The notes beneath the pieces are model-generated. The model searched no databases. It was given only the letters and a program-made list of their open reading frames with translations, and was not told where the DNA came from. The position numbers were made by a program, and so were the translations under genes. Shown piece by piece: positions 49,679 through 56,378 of a stretch of 56,378 nucleotides of DNA. Numbering within the stretch: the stretch's first letter is position 1; every line of letters begins with the position of its first letter. Origin of the DNA: Candidatus Saccharimonadota bacterium (GTDB lineage Bacteria > Patescibacteriota > Saccharimonadia > Saccharimonadales > Saccharimonadaceae); NCBI GenBank assembly GCA_017447485.1, contig JAFSNI010000021.1, forward strand, positions 1 through 56,378. The letters run 5' to 3'.

Positions 49679-52306
49679 ATGAAATTTGCGAGTAGTTACG
49701 AACCAAACCAATATGAAGCCGATATTTACGCCGCGTGGGAATCGGCCGGCGTTTTTGAACCATCTGCTCCAACCATCCCTGTCGACAACAATGCCGACGG
49801 AGAAGACGATCGCTTTGAAAAAGATGCGAAATACTATTCGATTGTCATGCCGCCCCCAAACGCAAACGGCAACCTTCATATCGGTCACGGCCTCACCATC
49901 GCTCTCGAAGACTCCCTTACTCGCTTCAACCGCCTAAAAGGCAAATCCACCTGGTATATTCCTGGCGCTGACCACGCCGGCTTCGAAACATGGGTCGTCT
50001 ACGAACGCGCCCTCGAGGCCCAGGGCCACACCCGCTTTGAATTTGATCGCGACGAACTCTACGCCCGCGTCTGGGACTTCGTCGCTATGCAGCGCGGCAA
50101 CATGGAACTCCAGCTCCGCGCCCTCGGCGCCTCTTGTTCCTGGAAAGATTTAACCTTCACCCTCGACGAAAACGTCATTGACCGCGTCTATACCACCTTC
50201 GAGAAAATGTGGAACGACGGCCTCATTTACAGAGGCGAAAAGCTCGTCAACTTTTGCCCAAAACACCAAACCGCCTTTGCTGACATTGAGGTCGAGCATA
50301 AAGACGAACCAGGCACTCTCTGGGAAATTCAGTATGGCCCACTCGTGGTTTCCACCACTCGCCCAGAAACTCTCTTTGGTGATACCGCTGTTGCTGTCAA
50401 CCCAGACGACGCCCGCTACAAAGATTTAATCGGCAAAACCGTCAAATTGCCTCTTACTGACCGCGAAATCCCAATCATCACCGACGAGCACGCCGACCCA
50501 GCCTATGGCACCGGTGCCGTGAAAATCACCCCTGCCCACGATTTTGACGATTTTGAAGTTGGCGAGCGCCATAATCTTGAACGCATCCAAGTTATCTCTG
50601 AAGATGGTCGCATGATTAACGTTCCAGAAAAGTACGAAGGCCTAACTACCACTGAATGCCGTAAGCAGGTCTTGAAAGACCTGAAAGCCCAAGGTATTTT
50701 GAAGGGCGAAAAGTCTATCACTCACTCTGTTGCCCATTGTTACAAATGTGGCACTGTCCTTGAACCAATGTTGAAGGAGCAATGGTTTGTCGACGTTGAA
50801 AAACTTGCAAAAACCGCCATTGAACACCTTGAGAACGGTGAAATCAAATTCCATCCAGTAAACAAGCAAAAAGTCCTGATTAACTATCTCAAAAACCTTA
50901 AAGACTGGAATATCTCTCGCCAAATCCCTTGGGGTATTGCTATCCCAATGTTCCGTAAAGCCGACCCTGAAGCTACTGATGAGCCAAATTGGATTTTCGA
51001 TCGCCGCACGAATTTGAAAGAAATTGAAAAATCCGGCGTGAAATACATCCGCGACGAGGATACCTTTGATACGTGGTTTTCTAGCTCGCATTGGCCAATC
51101 GTCTGCACCGACTGGTCCGAAGAAAATCCAACTCCTTATTATCCTCTGAACGTCATGGAAACCGGCGCTGACATTCTCTTCGCTTGGGTCGCCCGTATGA
51201 TTATGATGGGGCTTTACGTAACAGGGGAAGTTCCGTTTAAAGAGGTCTATCTCCATGGTCTTGTCCTTGACGAACACGGTAAGAAGATGAGTAAATCTAA
51301 AGGCAACGTCATCAACCCGATGGACCTCGTCGCCAAATACGGCTCGGACGCCTTCCGCCTCGGTATTTTACGTGGTCGCTCCGCTGGCATGAACCAAGCC
51401 TTCTCTGAAAACTCCGTCATCTCCGGCCGCAACCTCTGTAACAAGCTCTGGAACATCTCCCGCCTCATCCAGTCCATCGTGGATGAAGATGAGTCAGAAG
51501 CGTCCCGAGAAAGCGGCGTTTCGCTCTCCTATACGACCCTCAACCAAGGCGAAGACTGGATCTGTCGCGAGCTAAACGACTGCTTGGAACAGATTGAGCA
51601 AGACATGCGCGAGTATCGCTTCGCCGAGGCCGTTGAGACTTTATATCAGACCATCTGGGACAAATACGCCGGCTGGTTCCTCGAGAGCCAAAAGATTTAC
51701 AGAAACGTCCCGCTCTTAAAGAAAACCCTCGAGACCGTCCTCATCGCCCTTCATCCTTTCGCCCCGTTCGTAACTGAGGCCATCTGGCAGAATCTAAGCT
51801 GGACAACAGGCTTCATCATCGCCGAAAAATGGCCTTCTAGGCTCAAATTTGACCCAATTTCGGCCGAACAGTTCGAAAACATAAGAAATATCGTCTCCGA
51901 GGTCAGGGGCACCTTACAGGCCCTCCCAGGCACCAATAACACCAATAAATACGGCCTGTTATACGATAACGACAGTCTCGTCGAGGACAACATCCTCCTG
52001 ATTAAGACCTTAACCAAGGTTCCAGAGATAAACCCTCTAAACGGCGCCCCGCGCGGCCTCAGAATTGCCCTTGCGAACCACGAGCTTTACCTTGATGTCC
52101 CAGAGAAGGTCGTCACTGAGTATAAAGACGCCCTGACCGAAAAAATCCTAAGCGTCGGCCGCGAGCTAAACGCTCTGAACGCCCGCATGCTTAACCCAAA
52201 TTACGTCGAAAAAGCCCCAGAGCACCTCGTCAAAGAAACCCAGGACGCCATCAAAGAGAAAGAATCTCTTATCTCTCGCCTTAAAGCCCAACTTTCGCTC
52301 ATCTAG
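49679..52306 (+). CDS. valS: Valyl-tRNA synthetase
   Basis: 875 aa, normal length. Class I synthetase with HIGH-type motif PPPNANGNLHIGHG (about 59-72) and KMSKS loop KKMSKSKGNVINPMD (about 537-551); an editing domain lies between, and a C-terminal anticodon-binding domain ends in a short coiled coil (KETQDAIKEKESLISRLKAQ). It charges tRNA-Val. TGT-TATAAT ends 6 nt before the ATG, so it has its own leaderless promoter despite following the HIT gene by 3 nt. Confidence 0.97.
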   Translation: MKFASSYEPNQYEADIYAAWESAGVFEPSAPTIPVDNNADGEDDRFEKDAKYYSIVMPPPNANGNLHIGHGLTIALEDSLTRFNRLKGKSTWYIPGADHAGFETWVVYERALEAQGHTRFEFDRDELYARVWDFVAMQRGNMELQLRALGASCSWKDLTFTLDENVIDRVYTTFEKMWNDGLIYRGEKLVNFCPKHQTAFADIEVEHKDEPGTLWEIQYGPLVVSTTRPETLFGDTAVAVNPDDARYKDLIGKTVKLPLTDREIPIITDEHADPAYGTGAVKITPAHDFDDFEVGERHNLERIQVISEDGRMINVPEKYEGLTTTECRKQVLKDLKAQGILKGEKSITHSVAHCYKCGTVLEPMLKEQWFVDVEKLAKTAIEHLENGEIKFHPVNKQKVLINYLKNLKDWNISRQIPWGIAIPMFRKADPEATDEPNWIFDRRTNLKEIEKSGVKYIRDEDTFDTWFSSSHWPIVCTDWSEENPTPYYPLNVMETGADILFAWVARMIMMGLYVTGEVPFKEVYLHGLVLDEHGKKMSKSKGNVINPMDLVAKYGSDAFRLGILRGRSAGMNQAFSENSVISGRNLCNKLWNISRLIQSIVDEDESEASRESGVSLSYTTLNQGEDWICRELNDCLEQIEQDMREYRFAEAVETLYQTIWDKYAGWFLESQKIYRNVPLLKKTLETVLIALHPFAPFVTEAIWQNLSWTTGFIIAEKWPSRLKFDPISAEQFENIRNIVSEVRGTLQALPGTNNTNKYGLLYDNDSLVEDNILLIKTLTKVPEINPLNGAPRGLRIALANHELYLDVPEKVVTEYKDALTEKILSVGRELNALNARMLNPNYVEKAPEHLVKETQDAIKEKESLISRLKAQLSLI

Positions 52307-52318
52307 CTATAAGTATCA

Positions 52319-52345
52319 AAAATAGCCCTCCAGGGCTATTTTTGA
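52319..52345. terminator. Bidirectional terminator between valS and the 69-aa gene
   Basis: AAAAATAGCCCT, CCA loop, AGGGCTATTTTT; A and T runs on both sides. It contains the stop codon of the convergent 69-aa gene. Confidence 0.85.
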
Positions 52346-52545
52346 TTATACCGGTCTAAATTAAACATCGGCGTTCCCTTTTCCGCATCGATAATTCCCT
52401 GCGCTTTTTTGACTAGTCGAAAAAGCGCCGCCTCTGAAGAGGCGCTCCCGACCTGCACTGTTTTTACTACCCGATTCCCTTCCTTGTAGCACACCTGTAC
52501 CCCCGTCGCCCCCGAAGTCGTCTTATATTTTCTGATATACGCCAT
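52336..52545 (-). CDS. Small protein like an IS1634-type transposase N-terminus
   Basis: 69 aa. The opening AYIRKYKTTSGATGVQV and the later VQVGSASSEAAL resemble the start of IS1634/IS4-related transposases, but the frame ends after 69 residues in the terminator. It may be a domesticated DNA-binding fragment or an unrelated beta-rich protein. TGA-TACAAT ends 6 nt before the ATG, so it looks like a live gene. Confidence 0.5.
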   Translation of the reverse strand: MAYIRKYKTTSGATGVQVCYKEGNRVVKTVQVGSASSEAALFRLVKKAQGIIDAEKGTPMFNLDRYNQK

Positions 52546-52788
52546 GCCTTAATTGTATCACAAGTTTTACACACGAAATCGCAAAACTTATCCACAAAAA
52601 CCATAACCGAAATCGCCGCCTATCATCGCTGTGCTAGCAACCGCGCGCCTTGGCAACCGCACTTGACAACCAAACCCGCTTGCGCTAAAATCAAAGTAAC
52701 CCTTGGCAACCGCCATTGGGAGAGAATAAAAGTGTTAATGTTTATGTCATAGGAAAGCATAAGCAGTCAAATTTTTGCACGTGTTGAA
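52546..52788 (+). promoter_or_regulatory. FemAB promoter region with GCAACCGC repeats
   Basis: TTGACA at 52663-52668, 17-nt spacer, TAAAAT at 52686-52691. GCAACCGC occurs at 52637, 52653 and 52706, with a 13-bp repeat CCTTGGCAACCGC at 52648 and 52701; two copies lie before and one after the promoter. A roughly 90-nt leader follows, with a possible short frame (GTG at about 52731, VLMFMS) after GGGAG. TTATCCACA at 52589-52597 matches the DnaA box exactly, a single copy. Confidence 0.5.
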
Positions 52789-53703
52789 ATGATGAAAAAC
52801 GTCCCAATTACCCAGAGCAGAGAATGGCAGCAGCTTCAAAATGACCTTGGTGAGCAAAGTTTTTTTGAAAAAACCGCCGATTTTCAATATCTAGCAATCA
52901 AAAAGCCCGCTTTAGTAGGGAATTATCTCTATTGCCCTTATGGCCCAGTTGCCGATACCCCTGAAAACTTCAAAAAAGCTCTGAAATCTTTAAAAGAACT
53001 CGCGAAAAGAGAAAATGCATTTTTTATCCGCATCGAGCCGACGGACCCAAATTTTACCAAATACCTCGGTAAAAATGCGAAAAAATCGACCGATTTAAAC
53101 CCGAAAGAGACTTGGATTTTAGATTTAACTGGCACAGATGACGATTTGAAGCAAAAACTCCCTTCGCGTTTACTCCGTTATTATAAGAATCGCGAAAAAC
53201 AGGGAATCACAATCGAAAAATCCCACAACCCGGACGACATTAAATACCTTCTAGACCTCCAAAAGGCCCTCGCAAAAGAAAAAGGTATCAGCACATTCTC
53301 GGAAAACTACCTGAAGACTGAACTTAAACAGCCTTTCGCCACCCTATATCTAGTTAAGCAAGAGACAGGAGCTATTCTGGCTGCTGGTCTAGTCTTTGAC
53401 GACGGCACGACGAGATACAATCTCCAGGGAGCCCAATCCGACGAGGGCCGAAAACTCCACGCCACCGGCATTTTAGCCATCCAACTCATTTTAGATGCCA
53501 AAGCCGCCGGCAAAAAATTTTTCGACTTCTGGGGTATCGCCCCTGAAAACGCCCCAAAAGACCACCCCTGGCAAGGTTTCACCAATTTCAAAAAGACTTT
53601 CGCGGGCTACGAAAAAAATTACGCTGGCACCTACGACCTCATCGAAAACCCCATGAAATACAAATTTTATCAATTTTTACGAAAAATTCGGAGGCTAATC
53701 TAA
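52789..53703 (+). CDS. FemAB-family peptidyltransferase (first copy)
   Basis: 304 aa, GNAT-like FemX/FemAB fold. It begins PITQSREWQQLQNDLGEQSFFEKT; the C-terminal half has LLDLQKALAKEKGISTFSENYLKTEL and KFFDFWGIAPENAPKDHPWQGFTNFKKTFAG, typical of the family. These enzymes add amino acids from aminoacyl-tRNA to the peptidoglycan peptide. No clear Shine-Dalgarno; the start could be either of two adjacent ATGs at 52789/52792. It overlaps the second copy (TAATG). Confidence 0.85.
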   Translation: MMKNVPITQSREWQQLQNDLGEQSFFEKTADFQYLAIKKPALVGNYLYCPYGPVADTPENFKKALKSLKELAKRENAFFIRIEPTDPNFTKYLGKNAKKSTDLNPKETWILDLTGTDDDLKQKLPSRLLRYYKNREKQGITIEKSHNPDDIKYLLDLQKALAKEKGISTFSENYLKTELKQPFATLYLVKQETGAILAAGLVFDDGTTRYNLQGAQSDEGRKLHATGILAIQLILDAKAAGKKFFDFWGIAPENAPKDHPWQGFTNFKKTFAGYEKNYAGTYDLIENPMKYKFYQFLRKIRRLI

Positions 53704-54770
53704 TGAGCGCAACATTCACCGAAATCACCCCTGAAGAATTTAGAAAATTCGCCAAAAACAGCCCATACCAATCTTTCATGCAGACCCCCGAAATTGCCGA
53801 ACTTCGCAAGAAAGACGGCTGGACAGCGCATTTCCTCGCCTTAAAAGACGAAAACGAAATTAAAGCCGCAACTCTCCTCTTGGAAAAACCGACTTTTTTG
53901 AAAAAATCCACTTTTCTCGCCCCTGGCGGCCCCCTGCTCGATTTTGAAGACAAAAAACTCACCAAAACCTTCCTGGAAGGTCTTAAATCTTATGCTAAAT
54001 CGCATAACGGCTATACTCTCCAGATTAGCCCCTATTACGAGCTCGTAGAGCGCGGCCGAGATGGCGAAAAAGTCGAAGGTGGCTTCGACCACAGAAGCGC
54101 CTTAAAAACGCTAGAAACGCTCAATTTTAAGCCTACAGCAAAAACCACCCAGCCAAAATACCTCTTTGTCATGGATTTGAACGGCCGCACCGAAGAAGAA
54201 CTCCTCGCCGACCAAAAGAGAAACACTAGAAACCACGTTAGGAAGGCCGAAAAAATGGGCGTGAAAGTCCGCGAGCTAAAAAGGGAAGAGCTAAAAATCT
54301 TGAAAAGCATTACCGAATCAACCTCTAAACGCCGCGGCTTCACCGACCGCCCTCTCGAATATTACGAACAAATGCACGATCTCTTCGCTCCTCGTGATGA
54401 AGTCAAGTTCTTGGTAGCAGAAGCTGATAAGACCCCTCTCTCAGCCGCCATGTTCATGCTCACCGGCAATGAAATCGTCTATCTTTTCTCTGGTAGCGAC
54501 GAAAAGTACATGAAAGACTATAACGCTCAATACCTAATCCAATGGCATATAATTAAATATGCCGCCAAAAACGGTTTTAAGCGCTACAACTTCTATGGTA
54601 TCCACGCCCTCCCGACCGAAGACAGACCTGACGGTATCTATGACTTCAAAAAAGGTTTCGACACCAAATATGGCCATGTCGTCGAGCTAATCGGCACCTT
54701 CGAAACGCCCCTAAACACCCCTGTTTATAACCTTCACGAATTTCTCTCAAAGCTAAAAGGCCACCACTAA
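53703..54770 (+). CDS. FemAB-family peptidyltransferase (second copy)
   Basis: 355 aa. Same family: EFAKNSPYQSFMQTPE-like N-terminus (FRKFAKNSPYQSFMQTPEIAEL), KRNTRNHVRKAEKMGVKVREL, and the C-terminal KRYNFYGIHALPTEDRPDGIYDFKKGFDTKYGHVVELIG. It probably adds the next residue of an interpeptide bridge after the first copy, as FemA and FemB do (inference). Co-translated with it; the P-type ATPase follows 12 nt later. Confidence 0.88.
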   Translation: MSATFTEITPEEFRKFAKNSPYQSFMQTPEIAELRKKDGWTAHFLALKDENEIKAATLLLEKPTFLKKSTFLAPGGPLLDFEDKKLTKTFLEGLKSYAKSHNGYTLQISPYYELVERGRDGEKVEGGFDHRSALKTLETLNFKPTAKTTQPKYLFVMDLNGRTEEELLADQKRNTRNHVRKAEKMGVKVRELKREELKILKSITESTSKRRGFTDRPLEYYEQMHDLFAPRDEVKFLVAEADKTPLSAAMFMLTGNEIVYLFSGSDEKYMKDYNAQYLIQWHIIKYAAKNGFKRYNFYGIHALPTEDRPDGIYDFKKGFDTKYGHVVELIGTFETPLNTPVYNLHEFLSKLKGHH

Positions 54771-54782
54771 AGAGGTAACACC

Positions 54783-56378
54783 ATGAAATCCACTTGGAAA
54801 ATCATCGCAAAAAACACCTTCACCCTCTTCAACCTTGTTAACATCATCCTCGCCGCCATGGTCGCTTTCGTCGGCAGCTATAAAAACATGCTTTTTATCA
54901 TTATTGCCATCGTAAACACCCTAATTAGCATTATAAATGAGCTTCGCGCCCAAAAAATCGTCGACAAAATGCGCCTCATTTCCGAACAGCGCCCAACCGT
55001 CTTAAGAAACAGTAAAACCTACCAAATTGCCCCTGAAAACGTCCAAAAGGGCGACATTCTGCTCCTCGCTCTCGGTGACCAAATCCTCTTCGACGCCCAC
55101 CTCGAGGAAGGCGTCCTCGAGGTCAACGAATCTTTCATCACCGGTGAACAGGACAACATCGAAAAACGCCCCGGCGACAAACTCATCTCTGGCTCTTTTG
55201 TCGTCTCTGGCTCCGGGAAAGCCAAGGTCAGCGCTGTCGGCGCCGACAACTTCGTGAACAAGCTCCAATCTGAAGCCAAAAATATCAAAACCGCTGATAG
55301 CAAACTCTTTAAACTCATGAACAACATCGTGAAATACATCAGCTGGACCCTAATTCCAATCGGCGCCCTTCTTCTCTGGGCGCGCTTCCGCACCGAACAG
55401 GACACTGCGACTGCCGTCACCAGCACCGTCGCCGCCCTTATCAACATGATTCCAGAGGGCCTCATCCTCTTAACCAGCTCCGTTCTCGCCCTCGCGACGA
55501 TTCGCTTAAGCCGCAAAAAAGTCCTTGTCCAAGACCTCTATGCGATTGAAACTTTGGCCCGCGTCGACGCCATTTGTCTCGACAAAACCGGCACTTTAAC
55601 CACCGGTAACATGGCCGTAAAGGACTTCGAGGCCTTCGAAAAATCCTTTGAGATCGCCCTAAAATCGATTTTAAGCCACCAAATGTCCGAGAATGCAACC
55701 ACAGCCGCTTTGAAGCGAAAGTTCCTAAAAAGCACCAAATTTGACGAAATAGAGGGTATTTTAGACGTCATCCCCTTCAGCTCCGACCGCAAATACTCCG
55801 GTATTAAAACTAAAAACGCCACTTACCTCATGGGCGCCATCGACTTCTTAACCGACGACAAGGCGATCATCGAAAAAGTCAAAGAGGCCTCCGCCGGCTA
55901 CCGCACAATCGCTGTAGCAAAAAACTCTACCCTCCTCGGTATTGTCCGCCTCGAAGACGAGATTCGCCCGACCGCCCCAAAAATCATCAAATATTTCTAC
56001 GACAACGCCATCGATGTCAAAATCATCTCTGGCGACGATTCCGAATCCGTTAAAACCATCGCCGAAAAAGTCGGCGTCAAAGATTTAAGAACCGTCAATC
56101 TCGCTGCCTTAAAAACCCCCAAGAATTATCAAAAACTTGTCAAAAACTACTCAATTTTCACCCGTGTTACCCCTTCTGAGAAAAAAGAGCTTATTAAGGC
56201 CTTGGAAAAACAGGGTAAAACCGTTGCTATGACCGGTGATGGCGTCAACGACATCCTCGCCATGAAAGAAGCAGACTGTTCTCTAGCAATCGGTGCTGGC
56301 TCCGATGCGGCCAGGCGGGCTGCTAAATTTGTTCTCCTCGACTCTGGCTTTGAAGGCATCCCAAGCATCATCGACGAA
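54783..56378 (+). CDS. HAD-type P-type cation ATPase (C-terminal part missing)
   Basis: 532 codons in the window, frame open at the edge. Phosphorylation motif CLDKTGTLTTG (about 264-274), TGE loop FITGEQDN, hinge MTGDGVNDILAMKEAD. The protein opens at KSTWKIIAKNTFTLFNLVNIIL, lacking the 40 or so residues before the first helix in CtpE-like pumps. The closest look is to CtpE-type (Ca2+) ATPases; the ion is not certain. GAGGT stands 6 nt before the ATG, so it follows the FemAB genes in one operon. Confidence 0.9.
   Translation, partial: MKSTWKIIAKNTFTLFNLVNIILAAMVAFVGSYKNMLFIIIAIVNTLISIINELRAQKIVDKMRLISEQRPTVLRNSKTYQIAPENVQKGDILLLALGDQILFDAHLEEGVLEVNESFITGEQDNIEKRPGDKLISGSFVVSGSGKAKVSAVGADNFVNKLQSEAKNIKTADSKLFKLMNNIVKYISWTLIPIGALLLWARFRTEQDTATAVTSTVAALINMIPEGLILLTSSVLALATIRLSRKKVLVQDLYAIETLARVDAICLDKTGTLTTGNMAVKDFEAFEKSFEIALKSILSHQMSENATTAALKRKFLKSTKFDEIEGILDVIPFSSDRKYSGIKTKNATYLMGAIDFLTDDKAIIEKVKEASAGYRTIAVAKNSTLLGIVRLEDEIRPTAPKIIKYFYDNAIDVKIISGDDSESVKTIAEKVGVKDLRTVNLAALKTPKNYQKLVKNYSIFTRVTPSEKKELIKALEKQGKTVAMTGDGVNDILAMKEADCSLAIGAGSDAARRAAKFVLLDSGFEGIPSIIDE

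Noticed and set aside
52589-52597. Second replication origin at 52.6 kb from an exact DnaA box
   Set aside because: A single TTATCCACA; no cluster or AT-rich unwinding region around it.

Overview
The window looks like chromosomal DNA of a Candidatus Saccharibacteria (TM7) or closely related Patescibacteria/CPR member. The reasons are compact genes with 1-24 nt overlaps, a VirB4/PrgI/VirB6-type secretion locus with several short VirB2-like pilin proteins, the rpmH-rnpA-yidC-jag and dnaA-dnaN-recF blocks, MurE-like, FemAB-like, LCP and CotH-like envelope proteins, and an LGFP-repeat wall protein. LGFP repeats are typical of actinobacterial cell walls, and Saccharibacteria are known epibionts of Actinobacteria. 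TGA acts as a normal stop (for example at ATGA/TGATG gene junctions), so the code is standard. The taxonomic call is inference; there is no rRNA gene here.

Layout. 1-10.5 kb: type IV secretion genes (VirB4-like ATPase running off the left edge, a VirB4-N-terminal-like protein, PrgI, a 1156-aa VirB6-like protein, three VirB2-like pilin proteins including a triple-domain fusion), interrupted by an unknown 229-aa gene flanked by inverted repeats, plus Hsp20 and ComF. 10.5-14.4 kb: tRNA-Ser(GCU), two small unknown proteins and groES-groEL under a CIRCE operator. 14.4-24 kb: uvrA and a surface-polysaccharide set (glycosyltransferases, Wzm/Wzt-type ABC exporter, WecB, CotH-like kinase). 24-30 kb: LGFP-repeat protein, LexA-like DNA-binding protein, LCP ligase, then jag-yidC-rnpA-rpmH on the minus strand. 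30.4-34.3 kb: dnaA, a probable origin with an iteron-like array, dnaN and recF. 34.3-45 kb: a large membrane protein, a TrmA-type methyltransferase, tRNA-Ser(GGA), a MacB-type ABC pair, two Mur-ligase-like proteins, a RhuM-Fic protein, a CofE-like ligase and small conserved proteins. 45.0-47.7 kb: a small island bounded by 118-bp direct repeats that contain the 3' end of tRNA-Arg. 47.7-56.4 kb: DsbA-like protein, tRNA-Ser(CGA), PAP2, HIT, valS, two FemAB-family proteins and a P-type ATPase running off the right edge.

The most unusual parts are: (1) the tRNA-Arg island, which has no integrase and carries a stand-alone CdiA-CT-type nuclease and a FISUMP surface protein; (2) a 160-nt leader in front of the FISUMP gene with a 14-bp closing stem, an inner stem and a 15-bp pseudoknot that competes with a 3' hairpin, starting almost exactly at the predicted transcription start; (3) a window-wide promoter layout in which an extended -10 box lies 6-7 nt before the ATG, implying leaderless mRNAs for about 19 first genes; (4) a six-copy, about 11.6-bp-period repeat between dnaA and dnaN. 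All structural statements were made by eye; no software or database was used.
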